Of a stretch of 64,000 bases of DNA, positions 10,838 to 22,578 are shown in pieces. Source of the stretch: Physcomitrium patens (lineage: Eukaryota; Streptophyta; Bryopsida; Funariales; Funariaceae); contig NC_037273.1 in assembly GCF_000002425.4 (NCBI RefSeq), forward strand, positions 9,946,000 through 10,009,999, in the 5' to 3' direction. Both the position numbers and the translations under genes were made by a program. Each line of letters starts with the position of its first letter. The stretch's first letter is position 1. The notes under the pieces were generated by a model. That model was not told where the DNA came from. It saw only the letters and a program-made list of their open reading frames with translations, and made no database searches.

Positions 10838-12453
10838 TTTCTGCAATCCAACATCTACAAATTAGAGGAAGATGACGCCAATCAAATGCCTATTGGATTT
10901 GAGATATTCTTCCCAGCGATGATGGAAGATGCCAAGGCACTGGAACTGGATATACCATACGATGCCACTATCTTGCAACACATCGCGGCTAAAAGAGAGA
11001 ACAAGATGAAAAAGTGAGCCGTCTTGCTTCACGAACTCCTCACTTTCGAAATGTCATCGCAGAACTATAGTAAATGCCCAGGCAACTATAGAAGCGCTGT
11101 TGAATGAGCAAATCTGCTACGACAGCAAAACGTGTTCTCATTTGCATTCAATGAATTAGGAGCATTGATATTTTTTGTGATTGATTTGAGCAGGATTCGT
11201 GTAGTGATGGTGCTTGAGTACCCCACCACTTCGCTGCATTCTCTAGAAGGCCTGCATCGGGAAGTGGACTGGAACAATCTCCTCCAGCTACAGTCCGAGA
11301 ATGGCTCCTTCCTGTATTCACCAGCATCCACTGCATGCACCCTCACGTACACAAACGATGCCAAAATCTTCGACTACTTGAACCAGCTCCTCATCAAGTT
11401 TGACCACGCTTTTCCAAATATGTACCCCGTTGATCTCTTCTAGCGTCTGTGGATAGTAGTCCGCCTACAAAGGCTGGGAATATCCCGCTACTTTGAGTGA
11501 GAAGTCAGACAGTGCCTGCAATATGTATACCAACATGCCTTCTATCCATGAGAGACTTGAATTGGAGTGTGCCAGTTGACGTCTTCATCTTGTGATGTTC
11601 GGACTCAACAATTGAAAATTTGTCTTGAATTTATTCTTTGTCACGACTCTTTCTGCGTGCAGATACTGGAAGGATTGTGGTATTGGCTGGGCCAGAAATT
11701 CGACTATGCAGGACGTGGATGACAAGGCGATGGCCTTCCGCCTTCTCCGTCAAGGAAGACTGCTTCAGCCAGTTTTTCAAAGATGGTGAGTCCCTCAGCA
11801 TCGCCGGCCAGTCTAACCAAGCTGTCACAGGAATGTTCACCCTCACCCGAGCATTGCAAACGCTCTTCCCAGGGGAAACGCTCCTGAAAAAAGGCCAGAA
11901 TCTTTTCCAGAAGCTTTTTGAAAACTAAGCATGAAAACAATGAATGCTTCGATAAGTGGATACTCACAAAGGATCTAGCGGGCGAGATGGAGTACAATCT
12001 CACATTCCCCTGGTACGCTAGCCTTTCTCGTCTTGAGCATGGCACCTACATGGACCAATATGGTACTGATGATATCTGGATCGACATGTCGCTTTGTCGA
12101 ATCCCGGCCGTCACCAACAAAGTGTTTCTCAAATTGGCTAAAGCCGACTTCAACAAGTGCCAAGTTCTTTACAAGAGGAAGCTCAAGCATGTCATCAAAT
12201 GGAATGCTAGCTGCCAATTTAAAAACCTCGACTATGCTAGACAGAAATCCGAGGAGTGCTACTTCGCAGGCGCTGCAATAATGTTTGAGCCCGAAATGGT
12301 GCAGACGAGGCTCGCTTGGGCACGCTGTTGCGTGCTCACCACCGTTCTAGACGACTACTTCGACGTTGGTACATCCGTGGAAGAGCTTCGGGTTTTTATG
12401 CAGGCCGTGAGGACGTGGAATCCCAAGCTCATCAACGGGTTTGTCCCACCCTG
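10838..12453 (+). pseudogene. ent-CPS/ent-kaurene synthase (diterpene synthase) fragment, broken
   Basis: The exons resemble the middle of the moss bifunctional ent-copalyl diphosphate/ent-kaurene synthase. Exon a, about 10838-11013, carries MPIGFEIFFPAMMEDAKAL. Its intron (11014-11193, GT-AG) is intact and joins in frame to exon b, 11194 to about 11532 (SLEGLHREVDWNNLLQLQSE). Exon c starts at 11663 and holds the class II motif region QDVDDKAMAF, where a Lys follows DVDD in place of the usual Thr. Further on, to about 12453, lies the class I motif DDYFD. Breaks are a TAG at 11441-11443, a small deletion after the DVDD motif near 11745, and one extra A in the run near 11890. Similarity stops after about 12440, before the conserved C-terminal part. 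The intact enzyme makes ent-kaurene or related diterpenes from GGPP in plastids; this copy cannot. It lies wholly between the inverted repeats. Confidence 0.85.
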
Positions 12454-12481
12454 ACTTGGAGCACTTTGCAGCGAAGGTTTT

Positions 12482-12903
12482 TTCTGGATGGGCTGTGAGT
12501 TCGCAAGCTGCTGTTGCCTGGTCACAACTGTCCACGGCTCTCCCTCTTCCACCAATCTTCCGGATCGGGACAGGGAGAGTGAGTCGCGGAAGGAGTTGGT
12601 CCCTTGTTGGATTCCGTCCCAGTGATCGTTAGTGCTCACCGAGCCTCAGCAGCGAAGAGCCCCAGCAGTGAAGAAGGGAAAATTTCAGTAAAGGTAGGCC
12701 TTTATTTAGTGCGGAGCCCAGGCAGTGTAGAAAAGTGCCGCTCCGGGCCAAGTTCAAACTAAAACAAAACTGGAATTAGTAGGTTATCACTCCGAAGAGC
12801 ATTTTTGCAATTATCACAAAAGGTAGGGATAGATTTGCTATTATCAACAATTGAGGGGTATTCTAGATATTTTGGGAAATTTCAGGGGCATGTGTGATAT
12901 TTT
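12482..12903 (-). repeat. Right terminal inverted repeat
   Basis: Reverse-complement partner of 10311-10732. The outer end reads outward to GTGATATTTT at about 12894-12903, after which similarity to the left flank stops. Confidence 0.9.
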
Positions 12904-13260
12904 ATGCGTAGCGAAATGACTGTTGCAGAGATTTCTTTTTTTCGTTTTCTGGACCATGCACATAAATGTAGCGGCGGCCAGGGTTGACGATGACATCGAG
13001 TGTAGCGGAGGGAATGGAGCACGATCGCATCTACAGACGCGGAGGGAGATGGAGGGATGCGTGCATGCAGTGTCCAGATACAATGGTCGACGCAGCAGCT
13101 GCCACTGTTTCGCCAATCTTAGAAACACTCTCTGTCGGTGGAGCTAATCTAAATACAGAGTGGGGTTCTGCAAGGTGTAAGGATCCATCGTCGCCACTCT
13201 CTCGGATGCTAGTGACAACTTTGACCAGACCCTCGCTGACCGGATGAAATGGCTCACACT
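12904..13260. other. GC-rich island beside the TIR element, unassigned
   Basis: A 350-bp GC-rich stretch contains an 87-codon plus-strand open frame (12984-13247) with RRGGRWRDACMQCPDTM. I do not recognise it. It may be a leftover of a host exon from which the TIR element separates the left side. Confidence 0.3.
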
Positions 13261-14259
13261 GGGTTACAGTAAAGAAGTCATTTCCTTCTTTGAGATCAAT
13301 AAGAAATTTAATTTGTTAAATCTAAATTGTCTACATACAAAAATCACTTAACAAGGACCATTTGGTACAAATCCTTTTAAATATAGAAAGTAATTCTTGT
13401 GCAAAGATGGTTTGTTTCCACAACAAATCTTTTTGTGGAAATTTTTAAGTGTTAGAAATTTGTTTATATTTTAGTAATATAACTCAATTTCAAATAAGTA
13501 TAGTTTTTATAGATTTCTTAAATTTGTATGAAATAATTTCATGTTAATTTGGTATGCCAGAAAAATAACAAATATTAATATTAAGATTATATTGTCTATT
13601 CTATTTGTTTGCAACTATTGTTTTGTTCCAAATGAGCAAAAAAAACATTGCCTCTTTGTATATATAAGATCAACACCAAACATCTTATTGGTTAAAAGAA
13701 ACAATTAGATTCAAGATTGTATTTCTTCCAATAGTATTCAAGTAAAATTGTACATAGTTTTATTAACTATAAATTTGACTATTCTTGTTGTATATGTCAT
13801 TAATTCAATGCTTGTGGACAAATGATATATTAGAATTAAAACTAAGTTAAATCATTTTTTCTAAGAAAAAAAAAACTTCTAAATATTTTAGTTATTTCTT
13901 TTAAAACTACTCATACAATTTACCAAGATCCTTCTACTTAATTATTTCAATATATTAAAAATAATATGTTCTTAATTACAAGATTTTTTTTATAATAATA
14001 CGGTTTTCTTAATTGAATTTAATTTGATATAATTTAATCTTGATATCCTTACTTAAAATAAACTACATATGTTTTATAACACCCTCATATTAATAATTTT
14101 TATATATGTTTCTCTTATATAAAGTGGTATCATAATTTTAGAAGGTGAAAGATAAGAATATTTTAAAAAAATATCTTTGAAATGTATATTATATGCATGT
14201 TTATGTTCATCTAACAAGATAAGATGATGAAATTTAATAAATGAGTCTTTTATTATTAA
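13261..14259. other. AT-rich intergenic DNA
   Basis: No gene, RNA or clear repeat boundary is seen. Confidence 0.5.
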
Positions 14260-15100
14260 GAGTATAAGTCCTATTAATATATCTTTATTGGCAAAACTAT
14301 TAAAATTTTAGTTTTAAGTTATCTAATTACAAAACTATAAAGATTATAGAGTCTTTTTTATTATTAAAGTATTTATTAGAATGTAGAAGTACTTATAAGT
14401 TATAAAAGTCTTATTAAAAAAATAAAATCAAAAATAAAATCTTAATAAGTCTTGGGGGCAATTGCCTTAGTTAATTTGATAAACTTACTTAATATTAAGG
14501 ATTGATGTTTAGTTATTCAAATCAATGCTTACATTGATTTTTTTATCTATGCGTATCACTTATTCAAAAAAAAAACTATAATTGTTAGTTAATAGTTAGG
14601 AGAAGTATAAAAAAGAACCATATTCTTTTTAATTATTTATATAAAAAATATAATTTATTATTTATTTAAGTTAATTTTATTAAATTAAAAAAAATAAGGT
14701 AAAAAAATAGCTTCAAATTGATATTAGAATTATAAAAATAATGTAGAAATTTTTAGAATTTATTCAAAAAAAAATAAGAATTTTTAGAACAATTTTCAAG
14801 ACTTTGGTAAAATTGAGTTTTATCACCTTGGGGCCATTATGAAGAAATAGAGTAAAATTTGAAGGCTATTGAAGGTTACTTAGTAAATTAGGTGTTTTTA
14901 AACACCATAGTGAAGTAAATAATTCAAAAAAATAGTTCTATCCATAGAAAATAGGAAGACTAGTAGCTAATCTAGTTCTTATAGGAAAGAAGGTGTACAA
15001 GTTCTATATTGGTTGTAGAATCTTAGATGTAAATAAGAGGATAAGGCTAAGGCCTTGAATCCTCTCTAGGACATCTTTATATATTACTTTTGAATCTTAT
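14260..15100 (+). repeat. Dispersed repeat, family D
   Basis: Plus-strand partner of the inverted copy at 4555-5330, diverged by substitutions and indels. It lies just before the 5' LTR of the chromovirus. No open frame of note. Confidence 0.55.
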
Positions 15101-15451
15101 TGAGGCTTTGATAATTGATTTATAATCAATTTATTTCTACAAAAAAATAACACTAACATTAAATTATTTTTTACTACCTTTTTAACTTTTATCTATATTC
15201 TTTTATACTATGTTTTGAATTAAGTTAGATCTAAAAATTTCATATCTTCCAACTTGATTGGTATGGCATAAGTATGAAAAAATTCTAAGTAGTAGTAGTT
15301 TGTAAGCTAAGAACCTAAAAAATAAATCCTTTTAAAAGTCTTTTTCTAGCACAATTACATTTTTAACTTCTTCTTTAATTAAATCAATCCATTTAGCTAA
15401 CTCATGAGGATTTTGCTTATCTTTGACAAAATAGGCTATACTTGTATACTT

Positions 15452-15454
<3 letters not shown>

Positions 15455-15486
<32 letters not shown>

Positions 15487-16007
15487 TTTCTTAGTAATTA
15501 CCTATATAAATAAGTAGAAATAGATAAAAGTAGATAAAAGTAGGTTAATTTCCTAATATCTTTCAGAAAAGCTTCCTAGAAGCTTTATAGATGTTGCTTT
15601 GATTTTATATGTATTTGTAGTTGATTGGAAGTTTAGAAACTTGGTCAACAAGTTAACCACATGTTAGTAGCTTGTAGAAGAAGCTAACTATGTAGCACAC
15701 ATATAAAAAACTTGCTTTATGGATTAAGATATGTATCTTGTAAAGTCAATACGTTTTGGAGGTCCTATAGGACATTGTCACATAGCTCCTAGTTAAGAAT
15801 ATATATGGAGGAAAAAGTAAAGCCTTCTTCACTCTTGTCAATGCTTTTTTAGTCCTTAGTCTTGTTTGAAGATTTTCTAGTCTTCTTGTTTTTGGCAATA
15901 GCCATTCTAGTTCAATATTATATCATCTTTAAGTATTTTTTTAGTTTCTTTCAGTGACACAAGAAAGTATTGAGGATTTTTTTTATTCAAAATTCATGTC
16001 TTTAACA
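15455..16007 (+). repeat. 5' LTR of the chromovirus
   Basis: This aligns along its length with 24026-24529. Its left end is blurred by a (TA)n tract at 15456-15484, so the start is approximate. It ends near 16007 at a sequence matching the TGACA end of the 3' LTR. Confidence 0.8.
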
Positions 16008-16436
16008 GTTAAACAAGAGTCTTAACTTATAATTTTTGTCTTATTTTAGAAATGAGTGGATTACCTCACTTCTATTGTTGTATTTTGAAGGTTACAGACT
16101 ACTCACTTTAAAACAAAAAAATCTTATTTTCTAACACTGATCTTTTCTTCAAAGAGAGTGGATTATCCCTTTTTGTGGAAATTTTTCATTTGGTATTAAA
16201 AGTTGCAGAGTACCTTCGTCTAATTTAATTTTATGAATTTGTTTGAGTTGTCTATGGAAGGAAAGATTATGGATGCTACTCTCATTAAAAGTGAGAATGG
16301 ATTTACAATTAATGTAAATCTTCATGAATTTGTTAACACTCCAAGAGTAGAAATCTCATGTATTTTCAACTTGAATTATGGAAGTACTATGCCTATGCCT
16401 ATAGAAGAAGTTCAGAGTCTGTGGTGTCATATTGTA

Positions 16437-17850
16437 ACATAAGTGTATGGTGAAAGATAACAATATGGATCTTATTATAGAAGAACCATGTTAAAAGATA
16501 AAGTAAAAAAATATGGATAAAAGATAGGAAGGTAGTAAATTTTTTTGTAGTAACACTATCTTTTTAGAAAAGTGACTTCTACTTAATTGTAGGGCCATAA
16601 ATAAGAAAAAATAAAATAGATTAGAAAAATAAAAGATATAAACATATATAGGAAGAAGTGAGGAGTTGGTTTTAGCAGAATTTACCTCAAAAGAGATAGA
16701 AATTGATACTCGGAGAAGATTGGTTATCAACTAGGATTGAAATCAAATCCTAAGAGATAAAACCAAGCCTCAACGATGATTTTGGGGTTCTTTTATTGAT
16801 TGAAGAGTGGAATTTGAGAAGAGACTTGATAAGGTTTCTATAGGCACTAATTTTGAGAGATTTAAGTTGATAATGACCTTGCAAGAGCTTGGCAAAGTTG
16901 ATGTTGTTTTCAGTGACTCTGATTTTTTTGGAAATAAAATAGGATTGACATTTTGGACAATTTCAGGAGTTTCTCAACAGATCTATAGGTAGAAATTTTA
17001 GTATTTGTGGATGTAGTTGTGTTAGATGTATGCTCTGAATTTGGATTTGATTGAATGGTTAGATTGAAAAGCATGAAATTTTTTGTGGATTATAGTCTCA
17101 AAATTCAGGATTTTGAAGATTAGTGAGGTTTTCTTAGATATTTATCAATCCACTAGTTAAATTGAGGCAAATTTTTTCATAGAAGTAGTTTGCTTCATTT
17201 CTAATAAGTATGTAAAGTTTGAGAGCAAAGTAATGATTCAATCAAGAGTAACTAGCTCTTAGAGATTGGTATCAAAGTTAGAGAAGGAGGCCGGCCAATA
17301 CTCAAGCACATTTTTGAGGTTATCATCTATTTGGTAATTTTGATCATTTTTAATATTTTTTATGCTTATTTTTAACTTAATTAGTAAAAAATGTATAAAA
17401 TTTGAATTGAAATCAATGGTTCAAACATTACTTATTGACTTTCAAAATCTATTGTAATATTGTTGGAAATTTATTTGAGATATAAAAAAAAAAAAATAAT
17501 AATTAGGATTTAATTAGGATTAGGATTTTATTAGGGTTAGGATTTGGTTTGATTTAGGACTAGTTTGAATTTCTTTAGAGTTTTTTTAGGATTCTCTTAG
17601 ATTTCTTTAAGATTTTTTTGTATTTTTTTAATTTATTTTAAAAATAAATTAAAAACAAAAGGATAAAATAAAATAAAATAATAATAATTGAACTTAATTG
17701 ATGCTTGATTATATTTGCTAAGCTTCAATAGAAATTTGTATATGATTTTATCAGAGTGGTTAGGACTTGTTGTTGCAAATTCCTTTTATCTATTAGAGTC
17801 AAGTGCCCACAACATTCTCAAGTAAGATTTCATGTAATACAACAATAGTA
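16437..17850 (+). mobile_element. Partial LTR element, family B, inside the chromovirus
   Basis: This stretch matches 47255-48694 in reverse complement but is not part of other chromovirus LTR copies. It starts with TGTAACAT. About 830 bp in, near 17268, is TTGGTATCAAAG, similar to the primer-binding site for plant initiator tRNA-Met. It therefore looks like one LTR plus leader of another LTR element. Fossil; the family is not assigned. A 61-codon open frame at 16807-16992 lies within it and is not considered a gene. Confidence 0.5.
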
Positions 17851-17919
17851 AGAAGTTGTATAGTTGAAAAAAGCAAGTAGATCAACCTCTCAATCAAATC
17901 CAGGGAGTTTTGCTTTTAC

Positions 17920-18660
17920 AAGTATGATGGGGACAATGATTAGTATGCTTGAGAAGTTTAATGGAACAAGATCAAAATTTCAAGGATTTTTATAATAAGT
18001 CAAGCTCTATCTAAGATTATATCCTTTCCAATATCCAAATGGATTTACTCAAGTTGGATTCATACATGCATTTCTATCAAGAAGTATTCTCTCTTGATTT
18101 ACATCTTTAATGGAAAAGAATTTGTGACTCTTTTATTATTTGAATTTATTTTTAGAAGTATTTACAGCTATATTCAGAGAAAGTGATCAAGAAAGAGTAG
18201 TAGAGACTAAGCTCTTATCTTTGTAGCAAAGATCATGGTCAACTACTGTATATGCTACTAAGTTTCAAAATCTAGCTTGTGAAGTGTACTATAATGACAA
18301 AGCCCTTATCAATAAATTTTGATATGGATTAAAGGATAATATCAAAGATTTATTATTGACAATGCCAAAGATAGAATCTTTCAAACAATTTATCACTTAA
18401 GCCATTGAATATGACAATTGATTATTTGAAAGATATCAAGAACAAAAATTTGGCTAGAGAAGAATAAATCAAATAATAATAGTAGCTCCTAAGTTTTCAA
18501 AAACTTATTCATGAAGGCCAGAATCAATGCAAATCAATACAATATATTTTAAATCCTTCACAGAGTAGGAAAAGACTCCACAACATGAAGAGGGCTTATG
18601 TTTATATTATGGAGAAGCTAAAGACACTATTCAACATTATCCAAAGAAACAACGCAATTA
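17920..18660 (+). mobile_element. Chromovirus gag-like region
   Basis: Fossil coding remnant resembling the capsid region of chromodomain gypsy elements, followed near 18600-18650 by a remnant of a CCHC zinc knuckle. Broken repeatedly. Confidence 0.6.
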
Positions 18661-18819
18661 CAAAATGAGAAGTATGGTTGCCAAAGAAGATGAGGTGTCA
18701 AAAATGACTTTCTTTAGCTATAATAGATACCATGCAGCTGGAATCTTACATAATTCCTAGTAAAAGTCTTATTTTCTCTTCATATCTCTCACCTTATTTT
18801 ACAAAAGAAGTTTATTTAG

Positions 18820-21600
18820 GACCAAAAAATCACAAATTCTTAGCTTTGTTAGATTCAAGAGCCTAAGCCTATTTTATAGATAAAGATTTTGTCAAGAAAC
18901 AAGAAATATTATTAATCAAAAAAACTAAATTTATATATATAGAAGTCATAGATGGTTGTTTGCTATCTTTTGAGGATGTTATGCATGAGACTATTCTTTT
19001 TGATGTAAAAAATGAAAGATCCTAATAGAATATTAATATTTAATATAATAAGATCTTTGTTCAATCAAGTTATTTCAGGATTATCTTAGTTAAAAAACTA
19101 TAATCTTTAGATAGATTGGATTTCTTGTAATTTTAATTTTATTGATAGTTTAATCCAAAATCCTGTTAGTCAAGTAGAAATATATAAGTTTAATACATCT
19201 AAATCCTTACTAATAGGTGCAAGAGCTTTTATGCATGGTACAAAAGAAGGATTAACTTTTGCTTTATATGCCATGTCCATTTCTGATGGTAATATGTCAA
19301 GTGGTATTTCTAGCCAATATCAAGATTTTTAAGACGTTTTTGAAAAGAAAAACGTAGATATTTTTCTAGAGCATTGTCCTTATGATTGTTCCATTGATCT
19401 TCACAAAGGAGCTCAACCACTATTTGGACTAATCTATAGCCTATGACAAAACGAGTTGGTTGCATTCAAAGAATATATTAATGAAAACTTGGCTAAGAAT
19501 TTCATATGTCATTTTAAATCTCCAGCTTGGGCTCCTATCTTATTTGTGAAGAAAATAGATGGATCTCTATGGATGTATGTGGACTATCGAGGAGTCAACA
19601 AGATAACCATCAAGAATAGATATCCTTTATCTTTGATTTCAGGACTTTTTGATCAACTAAATCAAGCAAAGATCTATACAAAAGTAGATTTATGAATAGC
19701 ATATAATTTGGTATGTATTAAAGAAAGAGATAATTGGAAAACTATGTTTTGAACTAGATATGGACATTTTTGAATGTAATATCATGCCTTTTGGACTCAC
19801 AAATGCATCAACTACTTTTCAACATTTATTGAATGATGTCTTTTGTGATTTTCTTGATGATTTTGTCATTTGTCATTTAGATAATATCTTAGATTACTCT
19901 AAGAACAGAGATGAGCATGAAGTTCATGTTTGTCATGTGTTACAAAAACTTAGAGTTGCAAGATTATATGCAAAGTTTGAAAAGTGTGTAATTTATACTA
20001 CTCAAGTTGACTTCCTATAAAACTTCATTTCCAATAAAGGGCTAATGATGGATCCAAAGAAGATCCAAACTATCATAGATTAGAAGCTTCTAAAAACAGT
20101 AAGAGATATGTAATACTTTTTGGACTTTGTTAATTACTATCAGATCTTTATCAAGAATTTTTTTTAAGTTGTAGTACTATTTACACATTTGACTTATAAA
20201 GACAAACTTCAGTGGAATAAAGAAGTTAAAATATTGTTTGATGCTTTAAAAAAGAAATTTATTTTTGCATCGATTTTATATCATGTTGACTTCTCTAATG
20301 CATTTTTCATGGAAATAGATGCATCAAACTTTGTCTTGGGTGTAGTATTATCACAAATCAAAGCAGATGATAAATTCCATCCAATAGCTTTTCATTCCAG
20401 AAATTTTTAGTAGCCAAGATTAGTTATGAGATTTACAACAAAGAGCTCCTTGCAATTGTGGATTTATTTCAAGAATGACAACATTATTTAAAAGGTGCCT
20501 CGAGTCCAATCACCATATATATAGATCATAAGAAATTCAAGTATTTCATGTCGACATGTATTTTAAATTGACGCCAAGCTTATTAGAGGATGTTTTTATC
20601 AAGTTTTGATTTCAAGATCACTTATTGATTCAAAAAAAAATAAGTTTTATTGAATGTCTTTTTTAGACATTCTTACACCAAAAGAAAGAAATGAATCTTT
20701 TGATAAAAAAAGAATAATTTTCTTGAAGCTTGAATATTTTCACCTTTGAGTTACAAAATCAATATTGACTATTGATTCAACCTTTGTCAAGCAAATTCAA
20801 TAAAATATGTCATTTGGTCCTCTTGTCCATGATATCAAGAATAATTCTTTTAAATCTCATGATATTTCCAAGTTTGAGTTCAAGAACAACCTACTCTATT
20901 TCAAAGGACAATTATATATTTCAAAAGGTAGAGCATGATTACGTGTTCTTCAAACTTGTCATGACTTTTCACCAGTTGGCCATTTTGGATACAATAAAAC
21001 TTTAGAGCTAATATTGAGAGATTTCTAGTAGCATCAAATGTGGAAGGCAATCAAAGACTTTATACAATCATGTGATATTTTTTCAAGATCCAAAACTCCT
21101 CGCCATCAATCTTATGAACTTTTTCAACTATTATCTATTCTAGAACAACTATAGTCTTCTATTTCTATGGATTTTATTATGGATCTTCTAGTCTCAGGTT
21201 TGTATGATTCTATATTTGTAATAGTAGATTGTTTCACCAAGATGGCATATTTTGTACCATGTATAAAATCTATAATATGTGAAGAAATGACTAATTTTTT
21301 TTTTAACAATATCTATTGCTATCACAAATTATCTAAAGATATTATATCAAATAGAGAGACTCAATTTATATTAAGATTTTAGAAAACCCTTTTGAAGATT
21401 TTAAAGGTGGATATATAGCTCTCTTTGGCTTTTCATCTTCAAATTGATAGGCAAATAGAATGGATAAATCAAATTTTAGAGCAATATTTGAGGTATACCA
21501 TCAATTATCATCAAAACGATTGGACAACTCTTTTATCATTGATAGAATTTTCATACAATAATTTAATATATTCTTCCATTCAATAAATATTTTTGTATAT
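18820..21600 (+). mobile_element. Chromovirus pol remnants: protease, RT, RNase H, integrase
   Basis: In order: a retropepsin-like patch near 18835-18990; reverse transcriptase from about 19440 to 20030 with fingers (WAPILFVKKIDGS), the YRGVNKITIKNRYPL motif and the IMPFGLTNA motif; RNase H around 20189-20640 with a DASNFVLGVVLSQ patch; and an integrase zinc-binding/core region at about 20960-21600. Order RT-RNaseH-integrase defines Ty3/gypsy. Broken many times. Confidence 0.85.
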
Positions 21601-22054
21601 CAATTATAGTTATCATCTATGATTTGATACTTTTGACTTTTTAAAAGTTAATAATCTTACGGCAAAAGATTTGGCAAATTGTTTGTCAGTGCTATATGCA
21701 ATAATGAAGGCTCAATTAAAGAAAGCTCAAGAACAACAAAAAATCAATGTACATGCCTTTTGTAAGGAACAACAATAATTTGATATAAGTAATAAGATAT
21801 GGTTACATTGTCACAATATCAAGACTACTCGTTCTTGTGACAAGTTGGACTACTGTAGGCTTGGACCTTTTTCTATTAGCAAATAAGTCAATCTTGTTGC
21901 TTATTAATTATATCTATCGGAGTCTATGAAGATCTACCATGTATTTCACGTGTCTCATCTTCAACCATGTAAGATATTCAATATCTCAAGAAGAAGACAA
22001 ATGCCACCTCCTCTTATAGAAGTAAATAATAATCAAGAGTTCAAGGTGGAAGAA

Positions 22055-22140
22055 GTCTTAGATTCAAGGCAGCATCAAAATAAGTTGAAACATATTGTTC
22101 ATTGACATGGATATGATATTAGTGAACCTTCATGGTAGTC
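22055..22140 (+). mobile_element. Chromodomain remnant at the end of chromovirus pol
   Basis: After a conserved segment with VFHVSHLQPC comes EFKVEEVLDSR and then a short stretch with HGYDISEPSW, the usual opening and closing of a chromodomain in integrases of chromoviruses, which reads histone marks to direct insertion. Fossil. Confidence 0.75.
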
Positions 22141-22578
22141 AACAAAAAATCTTGTAAATGCAGCAAAGAGAGCTGAAGCTTCTCATTAATGACATCCATC
22201 AAAACCAACATAAATAATAATAAAACTTTACTATAAAAGAAATAAGATCAAAGGAAGATAACACTCTACCTTCTATCCTTTTTTATAGTTGTTATGTATT
22301 TGTGACGCTAAGGAGATGGAAAATCAATAATTAGTAGATTCAACTCAAGATCTTTCATTTGCAAACTTACCACATGAGACATTGCGATTTTTGAATCCTT
22401 CAAGATAACAAAATAAAAATAAAGATCTTCAAGAAAAATATATCCTTCTTTGAATAGATGGCAAGATACAAAATTGTCATATTGTAAATGCTTATAGTAT
22501 ATAAAAATTACTTAAAACATATTATATGTTAATAAATCTAGATGAATGTTAGAGTAGTTAGTAGATTAAATTAAAAGG

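Larger units (their letters stand above)
10311..12903. mobile_element. Non-autonomous long-TIR DNA element (Pack-MULE-like) carrying a gene fragment
   Basis: Two inverted repeats of about 420 bp, 10311-10732 and 12482-12903, bound a 1.75-kb interior. The outer ends share AATATCACACATGCCCC read inward from each side. The interior is a piece of a host diterpene-synthase gene with introns still present, so the capture was at DNA level. No transposase is visible. Long inverted repeats around captured exons fit Pack-MULEs (Mutator-like), but no convincing 9-bp target duplication was found. A foldback or other TIR superfamily, or a simple inverted duplication next to a gene, remains possible. Confidence 0.65.

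Noticed and set aside
10576-10875. Open frame in the left TIR as a gene
   Set aside because: The same frame appears in the right TIR in reverse, so it reflects copying of the arms, and it has no recognised domain.
10302-12915. Nine-base target duplication around the TIR element
   Set aside because: Sequences next to the arms (for example GCGTGTAGA on the left and GCGTAGCGA on the right) are only loosely similar and not at equal distances, so no duplication is claimed.
17500-17560. Telomere-like TTAGG-type repeats
   Set aside because: A few irregular TTAGGATT units inside an LTR-element leader; not the plant TTTAGGG array.
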